A program made the position numbers and the translations under genes. Below the pieces are notes generated by a model, which was not told the origin of the DNA, did not search any database, and saw nothing but the letters and a program-made list of their open reading frames with translations. This document shows, in pieces, positions 17,705 through 26,347 of a stretch of 36,066 bases of DNA. The first letter of the stretch is position 1; each line of letters starts with the position of its first letter. The DNA is from Marinilactibacillus psychrotolerans (GTDB lineage Bacteria > Bacillota > Bacilli > Lactobacillales > Carnobacteriaceae_A), in NCBI RefSeq assembly GCF_900101525.1, contig NZ_FMZD01000023.1, positions 1-36,066 on the forward strand. The letters run 5' to 3'.

Positions 17705-18522
17705 TGAAAAAGAAGAAAAAATCTCTCTATATATTAGAGGCACTGGGTATCCTTTTGGGAATGATCTGGATTTCACCATTTTATTTGATGATCGTTAATA
17801 GCTTCAAGGATCCGAGAGGTATCTTTTCCAATGTGCTAACACCGCCTTCAGAATTAAACTTTGAAAATTATCAGCAAGCATTTGAAGATTTAGAATTTGT
17901 TCGTTCTTTTTTTAATTCTCTTCTGATAACAGTAGCCAGCGTTCTCGTTATTATTATTTTTTCTTCTATGGCTGGTTATGCACTGGCTAGAAATAAAAGT
18001 AAATTAAGTAGTGTTTTGTTACTGCTGTTTGTAGCAGCTATGCTGATTCCATTTCAATCCGTAATGATTCCGTTGACCTCAAACTTTGGTCAAATCGGAA
18101 TGCTCAATCGACTTGGATTGATATTGATGTATTTAGGGTTTGGCTGCAGTTTATCAATCTTTCTTTATCATGGAGCTATGACAAGTATTTCGGTTACGTT
18201 AGACGAAGCAGCAAGAATGGATGGAGCGAATAAATTTCAGATTTTCTGGAAAATTATTTTTCCATTATTGAAACCAATCTCGGTTACAGTAGCTATCTTA
18301 AACGTTATCTGGATCTGGAATGATTATCTACTCCCTTCATTAGTATTAGGAAACAATAGTCAGACGATTCCCATTCGCATGTTTTATTTCTTTGGTCAAT
18401 ATACTAAACAATGGCATTTAGCTTTAGCGGGACTGACCATTGCGATCATTCCAGTTATCATTTTTTACTTTAGCTCTCAGAAACAAATCGTAGAAGGTGT
18501 AGCAGAAGGGGCTCTTAAATAG
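17704..18522 (+). CDS. Sugar ABC transporter permease, MalG/UgpE type
   Basis: The 272-residue partner permease, with six helices and the EAA loop DEAARMDGANKFQIFWKIIF at about residues 168-187. GIFSNVLTPPSELNFENYQQAF after the first helix is the usual periplasmic-side segment of MalG-type subunits. No gene for the ATP-binding subunit is present in the operon. In Lactobacillales such importers commonly borrow a shared MsmK/MalK-like ATPase encoded elsewhere, which is the likely case here. Confidence 0.92.
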   Translation: MKKKKKSLYILEALGILLGMIWISPFYLMIVNSFKDPRGIFSNVLTPPSELNFENYQQAFEDLEFVRSFFNSLLITVASVLVIIIFSSMAGYALARNKSKLSSVLLLLFVAAMLIPFQSVMIPLTSNFGQIGMLNRLGLILMYLGFGCSLSIFLYHGAMTSISVTLDEAARMDGANKFQIFWKIIFPLLKPISVTVAILNVIWIWNDYLLPSLVLGNNSQTIPIRMFYFFGQYTKQWHLALAGLTIAIIPVIIFYFSSQKQIVEGVAEGALK

Positions 18523-18549
18523 CTATAAAATCAGCAAAGGAGAAAAGAT

Positions 18550-19263
18550 ATGTGGAAGCATAAGGCCTATTCTGTGGCATACGAATTATCAGATAAAATC
18601 AGTAAATTATTTATTGCCAACTTGTTATGGATTATTTTGAATAGTCCGCTTCTGATTGTAGCGATTCAGCTTAGAACCGTTACTCAACCCAGTAGCTACT
18701 ATGTGCTATTACCTCTATTATCTTTAGGGCTTCCACTTTTCTTTTTTTCATCTACCCAAGCTTTGTTTTGTCTAGTAAGAGATGTAGTATTGCAAACGCC
18801 GGTGTCTACAGTAAAAACATTCTGGAGGTATTGGGTCAGTAACTTTAAAGAAAGTTTAAAAATGGGGATACTACTATCAGGGCTATTTACTGGGATTGGT
18901 CTTCTCTTATACTATAGTTGGTCAGTTAGTTTTATTCTATTTACTATAGCGTTCATCGCTTTGCTTTTTATTTTAATCATAATGGTGCAATTATTCTGTT
19001 TTCAAGCTCATTTTGAGATGCCGTTTATTTGGAAGTTGAAAAGAGCACAACAATTGGTTTTTGCCAGAATTTTTTATTCTGTTGGATCCTTTATGATAGT
19101 TCTATTCTTGATTTATGCAAGTTTTGAAATGAGTATAGCCGTTTTTGTATGGATGACGCCAGTAGCTTGTGTATATACAAGTTTTATTCTATTCAATTAT
19201 CAATACAATAAGATTACTTCAAATAAAAAAGTCCAATGGAATCGAGACTCTGAATCAATGTAA
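18550..19263 (+). CDS. YesL-type (DUF624) membrane protein
   Basis: A 237-residue integral membrane protein with about five or six helices, matching DUF624 in length and in the N-terminal pattern KLFIANLLWIILNSPLL. It starts at ATG 18550 with AAAGGAG upstream, 27 bp after the permease stop, and so is the last gene of the sugar operon. YesL-type genes very often accompany family-1 sugar importers in Firmicutes. Their function is unknown. Confidence 0.82.
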   Translation: MWKHKAYSVAYELSDKISKLFIANLLWIILNSPLLIVAIQLRTVTQPSSYYVLLPLLSLGLPLFFFSSTQALFCLVRDVVLQTPVSTVKTFWRYWVSNFKESLKMGILLSGLFTGIGLLLYYSWSVSFILFTIAFIALLFILIIMVQLFCFQAHFEMPFIWKLKRAQQLVFARIFYSVGSFMIVLFLIYASFEMSIAVFVWMTPVACVYTSFILFNYQYNKITSNKKVQWNRDSESM

Positions 19264-19270
19264 AGAGTTC

Positions 19271-19300
19271 TTTAGAGTTTATCTTTATATTTGCTATAAT
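19271..19300 (+). promoter_or_regulatory. Promoter of the mechanosensitive channel gene
   Basis: An extended -10, TGCTATAAT (19292-19300), lies 34 bp before the TTG start. A weak -35 (TTTAGA, 19271-19276) is 18 bp upstream of it, which an extended -10 can tolerate. Confidence 0.65.
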
Positions 19301-19333
19301 TAACGAACAGGTCAAAATAGAGGGGCGAATAAA

Positions 19334-20404
19334 TTGGCAATTTTAGAAGGCTGGTTAGATTATTTAAATGAAGTAGGTGTTGCTTATTGGCTTGGGGGTA
19401 TAGCAGGATTAATTAGCATACTAGTTGTTAGGTCTATCTTAAAAAAAGTCGGTAAACGATTAATTCATTCAGAAAGATGGCAAGTACTATGGAAAGCATT
19501 TGTAAATTGGACTACGCTTTTTGTTCTAGTTGTCTATCTGTTATCTTACTTATCCAATACACCATGGCTTTATGAAACACTTTTTACTTTTGGAGATACC
19601 CGTGTTACGATTTTCTTGATTTTAGCTGTTTTATTTGTAGTAACCGTAGCGATTCGTTTTTCAAATGCGGTAAAAAAACATGTGTTACCCAGTGTGTATT
19701 CTAGATATGAATTGGATAGAGGGATGCAAGCTACGTTCAACACCTTGTTTCAGTATGTAGTTGTAGCGTTGGCCATTCTAGTTGCATTATCTTCTCTTGG
19801 ATTTAATTTGACGAGTTTAACTGTATTTGCTAGCGTGTTAGGTGTCGGAATCGGTTTTGGATTACAAAACATCATGTCGAATTTTATATCAGGTTTAATT
19901 ATTTTATTTGAACGTCCTGTCAAAGTCGGGGATCGTATTATTATTGAGGACACAATTGCAGATGTGGAAGAAATTAAAATGCGGGCAACGATTGTAAGAA
20001 CAAGAGCCAATGAACGAATGATTATCCCAAATTCTTTTTTCTTAGAACAAAAGTTCATCAACAGATCTTATGCAGACACTAAGCTTCGAATTTCTGTTGA
20101 GGTAGGCGTTGCTTATGATAGTGATGTTCGCTTAGTTAAACAGCTCATAGAAGAATCGATAAAGGAATTAAATGAAGAAATTTGGCATAATATTTTGGCC
20201 GATCCTGAACCAAGAGTTTTCTTTGAAAATTTTGGAGAATCTTCTTTAGATTTTAAGGTTTGGTTCTGGATAGATCAACAAGCGGATGAAAGAGAATTTC
20301 GCATTCCAAGTGATTTAAGATTCAAGTTGTTTGAAAAGTTCAAGGCGAATGATATCGAAATCCCTTTCCCGCAGAGAGATTTACATTTAATCCAACAAAA
20401 ATAG
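19334..20404 (+). CDS. Small-conductance mechanosensitive channel (MscS family)
   Basis: A 356-residue membrane channel that releases solutes on hypo-osmotic shock. Four hydrophobic helices lie at about residues 15-35, 55-72, 88-106 and 128-150. The pore-lining helix then carries the Gly/Ala pattern VLGVGIGFGLQNIMSNFISG, followed by the conserved LFERPVKVGDRI that opens the cytoplasmic beta domain, and a mixed C-terminal domain. The start is TTG 19334, eight bases after GAGGGG. It has its own promoter and a terminator behind, so it is monocistronic. Confidence 0.92.
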   Translation: MAILEGWLDYLNEVGVAYWLGGIAGLISILVVRSILKKVGKRLIHSERWQVLWKAFVNWTTLFVLVVYLLSYLSNTPWLYETLFTFGDTRVTIFLILAVLFVVTVAIRFSNAVKKHVLPSVYSRYELDRGMQATFNTLFQYVVVALAILVALSSLGFNLTSLTVFASVLGVGIGFGLQNIMSNFISGLIILFERPVKVGDRIIIEDTIADVEEIKMRATIVRTRANERMIIPNSFFLEQKFINRSYADTKLRISVEVGVAYDSDVRLVKQLIEESIKELNEEIWHNILADPEPRVFFENFGESSLDFKVWFWIDQQADEREFRIPSDLRFKLFEKFKANDIEIPFPQRDLHLIQQK

Positions 20405-20417
20405 GCATAATCATTAG

Positions 20418-20453
20418 AAGCACTTTAGCCTCTACTTGGCTAAAGTGCTTTAT
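20418..20453. terminator. Terminator after the mechanosensitive channel gene
   Basis: AAGCACTTTAGCC (20418-20430) pairs perfectly with GGCTAAAGTGCTT (20438-20450) over a 7-nt loop. The tail TATTAA is only modestly T-rich. Confidence 0.8.
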
Positions 20454-20570
20454 TAATGGAATTATATCAGTAAAATTTCACTGGGTAGTATAGAAAAGTA
20501 ATAGAGGCTTAGGTATAATGAGACTATTATAATTACATTTATATTTTATAAGGAACGAGGCATCAGATAT

Positions 20571-21431
20571 ATGCGATTAGGGGAGAAAATCAAAAGAAGA
20601 AGAAAAGAAATCAGTATGACACAAATTGATCTTGCTGAAGGGATCTGTACTCAAGCTATGGTTAGTAGACTGGAGAAACAGAAAGTGCGTCCCAGTCGTG
20701 ATTTGATGGAAAAGTTAGCTGACCGAATGGACACACCGATGAGTTATTTCTACGGGGAAGATTCATTAGAGACAAGACATTCTCAAGTTAGCCAATTGTG
20801 TAAAATGATTAGACAGCATCTTGAAAGAAGAGAATATGACTCAATCGCTTATTTGGTAGAAACAAATTATGAGCTAATAGCCCGTTCTGTTGGAGAAGAT
20901 AAATTGTTTTTTGAATGGATTAAAGGACTATTATACACGCATAGAGACGGAGATTATGATAAAGCGTTGGATCATTTGATTGCAATTGAAGAAGGCACGA
21001 AAAAAGGGGAACTGCGTGTCGAAATTATCGATAGTATCGGAAATCAGTATCAAAGAAAAGAGGAGTATAATAAAGCTGAAGAATACTATCAAAAAGGATT
21101 TGAGTCATTTTCAGAATGGATGGGACATGAGAAGAAAGCAAAGTTGCTATTGAACTATTCTCTTTGTCTATCTAAACAAGAGAAGTATCGGGACTCTTTA
21201 GAGAAGGTACTGCAAGGACTTGAATTATTGATTGAAAATAATACACTTTTCTTATTAGGTGACTTTTTCTATCAGAAAGGACATTGTCTGGAGCATTTAG
21301 ATCAAAGCCGCCAAGCTGTAGAATCGTACAAGAAGGCTGCTTTCGTTTTTGATATTCAGCAAAATGAACGATTCATAACCATGGCAAATTTGGCAATCGA
21401 TGAGTTAGAAGAAGCAGAAACTGAAAGCTAA
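20571..21431 (+). CDS. Helix-turn-helix regulator with TPR domain (Rgg/PlcR-like, RRNPP group)
   Basis: A 286-residue cytoplasmic regulator. Residues 1-62 form an XRE-type helix-turn-helix (LGEKIKRRRKEISMTQIDLA, recognition helix in TQAMVSRLEKQKVRPS). From about residue 70 onward it is all helical tetratricopeptide repeats, for example YLVETNYELIARS, YQRKEEYNKAEEYYQKGF and NYSLCLSKQEKYRDSLEK. This plan is that of RRNPP proteins, which bind short imported peptides, although plain TPR regulators without a peptide also exist. The start is ATG 20571 with a weak ribosome site (GAGG, 12 bases upstream). TATAAT (about 20515-20520) may be its -10. A strong terminator follows. Confidence 0.85.
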   Translation: MRLGEKIKRRRKEISMTQIDLAEGICTQAMVSRLEKQKVRPSRDLMEKLADRMDTPMSYFYGEDSLETRHSQVSQLCKMIRQHLERREYDSIAYLVETNYELIARSVGEDKLFFEWIKGLLYTHRDGDYDKALDHLIAIEEGTKKGELRVEIIDSIGNQYQRKEEYNKAEEYYQKGFESFSEWMGHEKKAKLLLNYSLCLSKQEKYRDSLEKVLQGLELLIENNTLFLLGDFFYQKGHCLEHLDQSRQAVESYKKAAFVFDIQQNERFITMANLAIDELEEAETES

Positions 21432-21435
21432 ACAA

Positions 21436-21480
21436 AACGAGTTCACAGCAGCCTGAAAGCTGTTGTGAACTCGTTTTTAT
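21436..21480. terminator. Strong terminator after the RRNPP-type regulator
   Basis: A 17-bp stem (21436-21452 with 21459-21475, one G-T pair) over a 6-nt loop is followed by TTTTTAT. It is the strongest terminator in this part of the window. Confidence 0.9.
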
Positions 21481-22037
21481 GTAAAAGAGCTCTTTATCTT
21501 AATTGCTATGTAACTAAGAAAAAAATGAATGATCAAAGAAAAAACTTTACAGTTGAACACATGTATATGGCTGTTTTATTTATTGGCAAATACGGCTACT
21601 TATTTTTTGTCACTATTCAGCTTGATCAATATATAAGATTGCAAGATTAATTAGGAAAATCAAGAGGCTTTCAAAGGCAACCATGAGCTGCAATGCATCA
21701 GCTACTGATAAAAAGGTTTATCCCTAATAAGATTGTAGTTCTTATCTGCTATAGGTACCACCCTCTTAACTTTCTGCATGAAGAGTATATCATGATTTAT
21801 CACTTAGAGGACATACTACTAGCCTTGTTTTGGGACTTATTAGTATTATTTATAATTATCACTTTGTACAGATTTTATTTTCATGTTTAATTTTAGTGAG
21901 AAATGTTTTGAATTTGTTAAGAAAAAAGTGCGGTAATTTTTTATGATAGAATCATTTTGGATAAGAGATTTAATGTAATTCATTTCGAAATCGCGAAATT
22001 CTGTTTAATGAAGAGATATAAAAAGAGGGGTGAAGAA
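21481..22037. other. Long gene-poor stretch with only weak small ORFs
   Basis: Apart from the 32-codon ORF at 21792 I cannot support a gene here. Open frames at 21465-21650 and 21693-21791 lack ribosome sites and begin in a terminator or in noncoding-like DNA. Confidence 0.5.
21792..21890 (+). CDS. Possible 32-residue hydrophobic peptide
   Basis: ATG 21792 opens a 32-codon frame giving a short acidic N-terminus (MIYHLEDI) and one long hydrophobic helix (LLALFWDLLVLFIIITLY). The ribosome site is weak (GAAGAG about eight bases upstream). It sits 360 bp after a regulator of the peptide-binding type, so a signalling peptide was considered, but the length and strand context are not those of classical SHP peptides. 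It could also be a membrane-acting small toxin or a chance frame. Confidence 0.3.
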   Translation: MIYHLEDILLALFWDLLVLFIIITLYRFYFHV

Positions 22038-22280
22038 GTGATAAAAAAACGCGAAAGAACACTTAAAAGCTTAAAGATAGAGTTTTCTATCGTTTTTCTA
22101 GTATTTATTATGATATTAGGCTTTGTCATTGTTTTCCCTTTATCCGTAAATTTAAATAATGCTCAACAAGAATACAGCTTTTTATTGGTTGGAGTCTTGA
22201 TAGTCTTAGGTAAGTTGATACACGTTATTTATCAAATTCATAAAAAAGGAGAAAAAATGATAAATTCAAAAAAATATTAA
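22038..22280 (+). CDS. Small two-helix membrane protein of unknown function
   Basis: An 80-residue protein starting at GTG 22038, seven bases after GAGGGG. It has a basic N-terminus (MIKKRERTLKSLK), a first membrane helix (FSIVFLVFIMILGFVIVFPL), a short polar loop, a second helix (FLLVGVLIVLGKLIHVIY) and a basic tail. No family is recognised. Its size and topology resemble bacteriocin immunity proteins or membrane anchors, but nothing specific supports either. Its last 24 bases overlap the presumed start of the phospholipase-like gene. Confidence 0.55.
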   Translation: MIKKRERTLKSLKIEFSIVFLVFIMILGFVIVFPLSVNLNNAQQEYSFLLVGVLIVLGKLIHVIYQIHKKGEKMINSKKY

Positions 22281-22632
22281 TTAGTTCTTTGGTAACAACA
22301 TCACTCATTAAAACTGTAGGTGGCAATTTGAAGAAACTGTTAGAATAAGCGTTCGATCTTTTTTGGGGAATGTTAAATTAACATTCTACGAAAATTACTG
22401 TGGATCTGTTGGAAAAAGTGGAAATGATTGGTCAAAAAAACCTATTGATAATCTAGATGCACAATGTAGAAAATATGACTTATGTTTTAGTCATGAAAAA
22501 GGAGCAAATAATAAAACATGTAATAAAGCATTTATGAGAAACCTCTTACCAGTAATTCAATCCAGCAATAAATATTCGACAAAACACACAGTAGCGGTAA
22601 TAGCGTATAAATACTTCTCAAACAAAATTTGA
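22257..22632 (+). pseudogene. Secreted phospholipase A2-like gene, probably broken by frameshifts
   Basis: The open frame 22363-22632 contains a clear prokaryotic phospholipase A2-like core: YENYCGS, PIDNLDAQCRKYDLCF and a third Cys region (TCNKAF). Functional members have Cys-x-x-His-Asp in the second block; here the His codon reads TAT (Tyr, 22474-22476), one transition away from His. The frame has no ribosome site. Upstream in another frame (22259-22345) is a signal-peptide-like sequence (FKKILISSLVTTSLIKTVG). An ATG at 22257 with GGAG five bases before would start it if one base were removed. The simplest reading is a secreted enzyme gene decayed by two frameshifts and a catalytic substitution. 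Confidence 0.6.
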
Positions 22633-22773
22633 TTTTTTCCTACAAAAAAAGCATGACATTAGCAAATTTTGAAAAGGTTATCTATACGTAAAGTGCTATA
22701 AATATAAAAATATGTTTTTGCTACATCAATCTAATATTTCAACAGACATGTGTGTAAAAGCTCTCAAAATCAA

Positions 22774-23190
22774 TCAGGAAAACCCATAAAAAGTTAACAT
22801 AAAAGGGTAGTATCCTATAATCCCTAGTCCAACTAATATAAGAGATGGTCCTATTAATGCGATATATTTTGTGAGTTTTGAAAAAGTATCTAACTTCACT
22901 ATCCATTTTCCAAATAGAAATATAATTACTGATATTAAGGGTAGAAAAAGTAGAATGTACAAAATCGCTAAGCCTTCAAAATAAATACCAGATGCTTCGA
23001 TAGGATTGGAAAAAATGTCATAAAAAAACATAGGAAATCCGATTAAAAATATAATAAAACTAAAATTTATCAAAGCTGAATAAATACGAAATTTATTCTT
23101 ATATTTGTTAGGAAATCTGAGGTTAAATGAAATAAAAATATGTATTATAGAAATAACTATTGCTACTATGACATTCGATGGATATTGCAT
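22774..23190 (-). CDS. Four-helix membrane protein of unknown function
   Basis: A 138-residue hydrophobic protein starting at ATG 23190, six bases after GAGGAGA (minus strand). Four membrane helices can be drawn: VIVAIVISIIHIFISF, INFSFIIFLIGFPMFF, ILYILLFLPLISVIIFLFG and IALIGPSLILVGLGIIGYY. A short loop rich in Lys/Arg (RFPNKYKNKFR) after the first helix should face the cytoplasm. I do not recognise a family. The flanking 257 bp upstream hold no gene. Confidence 0.6.
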   Translation of the reverse strand: MQYPSNVIVAIVISIIHIFISFNLRFPNKYKNKFRIYSALINFSFIIFLIGFPMFFYDIFSNPIEASGIYFEGLAILYILLFLPLISVIIFLFGKWIVKLDTFSKLTKYIALIGPSLILVGLGIIGYYPFMLTFYGFS

Positions 23191-23447
23191 ATAAATCTCC
23201 TCTTTTTAATTTAGATATACTATAACATAAAAGCCTGTTGAGAGCGTCAAGAAGTTTGTGTAAATAAAAAGTTCCTTCTGTAAAAAAATTATCCTTCTTC
23301 TAGTTCTCCAAACATTTCTCAAAGTTCTGCTTCAACTTGTTAAAAACCACGGTGGCTTCGATTTGAAAATTTCTGATTATACAGATCAAAATTTGAGACT
23401 AAAAAGCGATCCATAGATTCTTCTTTAAAATAGAGATTATGATTTCA

Positions 23448-23926
23448 TCAGAGTAGTTTCCATTGTACAATAGTCTCTCTCAAAACACCTACTTTAATAA
23501 AACCAGCCTTTTCATAAGCTTTAATACCTATAGGATTATGGCTATAAACTTCCAATTGGAATCTATTTAAATTTAATGAGTTAAATACGTAATTAACTGC
23601 AAGATCAATCGCTTCTGAGCCAAGTCCAATACCAATATATTTTGTACTATTCATTGATATTCTTAAGTCAGCGGCATATGCCGTTTATCACGTTTATCAA
23701 TTATAGATAACTCGCCAACCTTTTCGTTTGTTTTATTAAAGTTAATTGCATAATCTTCTCTAGAGTCGTCTAATATAATTGTCTCTATATGTTTTTCTAC
23801 TTGATCAAAAGTAAAAGTTTGCTTAGTTCCAGTCATATCTATTATTTTCTCTCTTTGAATACTTTTAAAGTACTCTTCAGTATCTTTTATTGCTATAGGT
23901 CTGAGATGTATTCTCTTCGATTCCAT
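23448..23926 (-). pseudogene. RimJ/RimL-type GNAT acetyltransferase, frameshifted
   Basis: Two consecutive minus-strand frames together make one GNAT protein. The first (from ATG 23926, AGAGG upstream) gives MESKRIHLRPIAIKDTEEYF and runs through the central strands (YAINFNKTNEKVGELSIIDKRDKR). The second (to 23448) carries ADLRIS, YIGIGLGSEAIDLAVNYVF, the acetyl-CoA loop in a degenerate form, and the C-terminal NPIGIKAYEKAGFIKVG. A single indel near 23665-23675 separates them. A sequencing error would restore the gene; otherwise it is a recent pseudogene. Confidence 0.75.
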
Positions 23927-24290
23927 TGCCATACCTCTATTTTTATACTTTATAAATTAATATCCTTGTGATGTAAGGAGTATAGTGTTCAACCAATAAT
24001 CTAAGTAAGTTTTATCCTAATAGTTCATAAAGTTTATCGTTTACTCAAATAAGGGTTGAAAAAGAATGTAGTCTCTTACTCCAGAAGTCTAAAATATCTT
24101 CGGAGCAAACAAATAGGATTCTGCCTACTTGGCTATTTCTAAAGCTGCTTTTAATTTATATATTATAAAAACATTTACCTCTAATTCGTACTATATTCTG
24201 TGACTTTATATTAGCCCTCTTAAATTAGGGGGTCAATTAGTCATACGTATTTTTGTAAGTGAAATATTTTTATAAAATCTGCTTTATAAA
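23927..24290. other. Gene-free stretch upstream of mupG
   Basis: No ORF with a ribosome site was found. The sequence is AT-rich with stops in all frames. A half operator (TGAAATATT, 24260-24268) matching the palindrome at 24292-24306 lies near its right end. Confidence 0.5.
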
Positions 24291-24319
24291 TTGAAATATT
24301 ATTTCATTTCATTCATAAT
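24291..24319 (+). promoter_or_regulatory. Promoter of mupG-murQ-murR with overlapping palindrome
   Basis: TTGAAA (24291-24296), a 17-bp spacer and CATAAT (24314-24319) form a promoter. The palindrome TGAAATATTATTTCA (24292-24306) overlaps the -35 box and its spacer, a position suited to repression. The regulator is most likely the RpiR-type protein encoded as third gene of the operon; that link is inference. Confidence 0.5.
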
Positions 24320-24365
24320 AAAAGAGAACTCAAATATTAAATTTAGTAGAGAGGGTCGTTCGATT

Positions 24366-25433
24366 ATGTTAGGAGCATCACTTTACTTATCTCAGTCTGA
24401 AGAAATGAATAGGCAAAATTTGAAAGTGCTAAATGAAGTAGGAGTCAAAACGATTTTTACCTCTCTTCATATTCCAGAAGAAGATCCTGAACAAACATTA
24501 AGTGGGTTAAAAAGAATGACAGAGAAGACCAAATGCTATGGGATGAACTTGATGGCAGATGTATCGTCCAGTACATTAGAACAGTATTCAATCACGAAAG
24601 AAAAAGCAACGGATTTTTTTAAGGAATTTGGGATTACGTGCTTAAGAATTGATTATGGGTTTTCGTTTGCAGAAATCAAAAATTTTTCAAAGCAGTTTCA
24701 GATCATCTTGAATGCGAGTACGATTACTGAAGAAATATGTGCTTCATTAGAGGATGCTGGAATGAACCTGTCAGAAATTACGGTCTGTCATAATTATTAT
24801 CCTAGGGAAAATACAGGACTTGATAAGAATTTTTTCTTAAAAAGAAATCAGTATTTAAAAGAAAAGGGATTTAAGATCCAAGCATTTATTCCAGGAGATT
24901 TGAAGAAAAGAGGACCGGTATATGCTGGACTACCTACTCTAGAAGAGCATCGATACATAGATCCGCTGGCCGCTTATATAGACTTAAAAGAAAAGAACCT
25001 TGTAGATGAAATTTTAATTGGGGACGTGTTGATGAAAGAAAAAACGATTATCAGAATCAAAAAATGGATAGAAGAGGAAGTTATCGTTTTACCTGTTACC
25101 AATGTGCATACTAATCTACCGGAAAATTTTTATGAAATTCATCAGAATAGACAAGATGTAGCAAGAGATGTCCTTCGTTCAGAAGATTCAAGAGTTGCTT
25201 TAAAAGGGCAATCATTTGACCCCATTCAAGCTAAGCAACGACCAACAGGTTCTATTACATTAGATAACGATTTATATGGCAGATACGCAGGAGAACTCCA
25301 AGTGACGAAGAGAGCATTACCTGCAGATGATCGAGTAAATGTGTTAGGTCAAGTCAAAGACGCTTCATTAGGGTTACTAGAGCACATAGCTGCAGGAGTC
25401 AAATTTCAATTTATGGAGGACTATGATGAATAA
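24366..25433 (+). CDS. mupG: 6-phospho-N-acetylmuramidase MupG (DUF871 family)
   Basis: A 355-residue cytoplasmic glycosidase of the DUF871/MupG family, which cleaves the MurNAc-6-phosphate-GlcNAc disaccharide produced when cell-wall fragments are imported through a phosphotransferase system. The N-terminal TIM barrel begins MLGASLYLSQSEEMN and contains TSLHIPEED, LMADVSSSTL and LRIDYGF. The C-terminal small domain (about 240-355) ends with the usual DDRVNVLGQV segment. The start is ATG 24366; AGAGAGGG lies about ten bases upstream. The next gene starts inside its last codons, so murQ is translationally coupled, which supports the pathway assignment. Confidence 0.88.
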   Translation: MLGASLYLSQSEEMNRQNLKVLNEVGVKTIFTSLHIPEEDPEQTLSGLKRMTEKTKCYGMNLMADVSSSTLEQYSITKEKATDFFKEFGITCLRIDYGFSFAEIKNFSKQFQIILNASTITEEICASLEDAGMNLSEITVCHNYYPRENTGLDKNFFLKRNQYLKEKGFKIQAFIPGDLKKRGPVYAGLPTLEEHRYIDPLAAYIDLKEKNLVDEILIGDVLMKEKTIIRIKKWIEEEVIVLPVTNVHTNLPENFYEIHQNRQDVARDVLRSEDSRVALKGQSFDPIQAKQRPTGSITLDNDLYGRYAGELQVTKRALPADDRVNVLGQVKDASLGLLEHIAAGVKFQFMEDYDE

Positions 25434-26316
25434 AATGAATACAGAACAGAGAAACCCTCGTTCAATGAATTTGGATACATTATCTGTACCGGAAATGACA
25501 AAATTGATGAACGAAGAAGATGCAACGGTTACTACAGCTATTCGTCAAAGCATGGATCAGATCAATGACTTAATCACAGTTGTTATTAAGCAAATGGAAA
25601 AAGGTGGCAGATTATTTTATATTGGTGCAGGAACGAGTGGACGTCTGGGCATATTAGATGCCGCAGAATGTGTACCGACATTTGGGACATCACCTGAGTG
25701 GGTCCAAGGAATAATTGCCGGTGGAGAAAAAGCTGTTTTGGAAGCGGTAGAAGGTGCAGAAGACTCTGAAGCGTTAGCCATCAAAGATTTAAAAAATAAA
25801 AAGTTGAATGAAAAAGATATTGTGATCGGAATTGCGGCAAGTGGGCGTACGCCTTATGTGAAGGGTGCTTTAAAATATGCTCAAGAGGTGGGCGCGCAGA
25901 CTGGATCAATTTCTAATAATCCTGAAGCCGCTATTAGTAGGTTGGCAAACTATCCCATAGAAGTCGTAACTGGGCCGGAAGTATTAACGGGGTCAACAAG
26001 ACTAAAAGCTGGAACAGCACAAAAACTAGTCCTGAATATGATCTCTACAGTGACTATGGTAAAATTAGGAAAAGCCTACGAGAATTTAATGGTAGATGTT
26101 CAAGCAACAAATGAAAAATTAGTTGATCGATCTAAACGAATCATTATGGAAGCTACAGACTGTTCATTTGAAGAGGCCGAAAAATATTATGAGCAATCTC
26201 ATTCGGTGAAGACTGCTATCGTTCAAATATTGGCAGAAGTAACATTAGATGAAGCAGAAAATTTACTGAATCAAAAACAAGGTCGTGTTCGCGAAGCCAT
26301 TCGTTCTCGGAAATAG
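25426..26316 (+). CDS. murQ: N-acetylmuramic acid 6-phosphate etherase
   Basis: A 296-residue SIS-domain lyase that removes D-lactate from MurNAc 6-phosphate to give GlcNAc 6-phosphate, the step after MupG. The signature blocks are intact: LFYIGAGTSGRLGILDAAECVPTFG (given here in part: GAGTSGRLG, DAAECVPTFG), IIAGGEKAVLEAVEGAEDS and IGIAASGRTPYV. The C-terminal region (LMVDVQATNEKL to REAIRSRK) matches family length of about 300. Two starts are possible, ATG 25423 and 25426, both after GGAGGA; 25426 gives better spacing. It overlaps mupG by 8 or 11 bases. Confidence 0.93.
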   Translation: MNKMNTEQRNPRSMNLDTLSVPEMTKLMNEEDATVTTAIRQSMDQINDLITVVIKQMEKGGRLFYIGAGTSGRLGILDAAECVPTFGTSPEWVQGIIAGGEKAVLEAVEGAEDSEALAIKDLKNKKLNEKDIVIGIAASGRTPYVKGALKYAQEVGAQTGSISNNPEAAISRLANYPIEVVTGPEVLTGSTRLKAGTAQKLVLNMISTVTMVKLGKAYENLMVDVQATNEKLVDRSKRIIMEATDCSFEEAEKYYEQSHSVKTAIVQILAEVTLDEAENLLNQKQGRVREAIRSRK

Positions 26317-26347
26317 GCATATCCTAAGGGCAAAGGACTGGGGAAAT

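Noticed and set aside
21465-21650. Plus-strand 61-codon frame
   Set aside because: It starts inside the stem of a strong terminator and has no ribosome site.
22038-22632. Bacteriocin/immunity pair for the small membrane protein and the phospholipase-like gene
   Set aside because: The second gene has a phospholipase core and looks broken; nothing ties the first to immunity beyond its size.
23200-23447. Possible gene fragment on the minus strand (YFKEESMDRFLVSNFD-like reading)
   Set aside because: Only a short stretch reads open, stops interrupt it, and I could not match it to a family.
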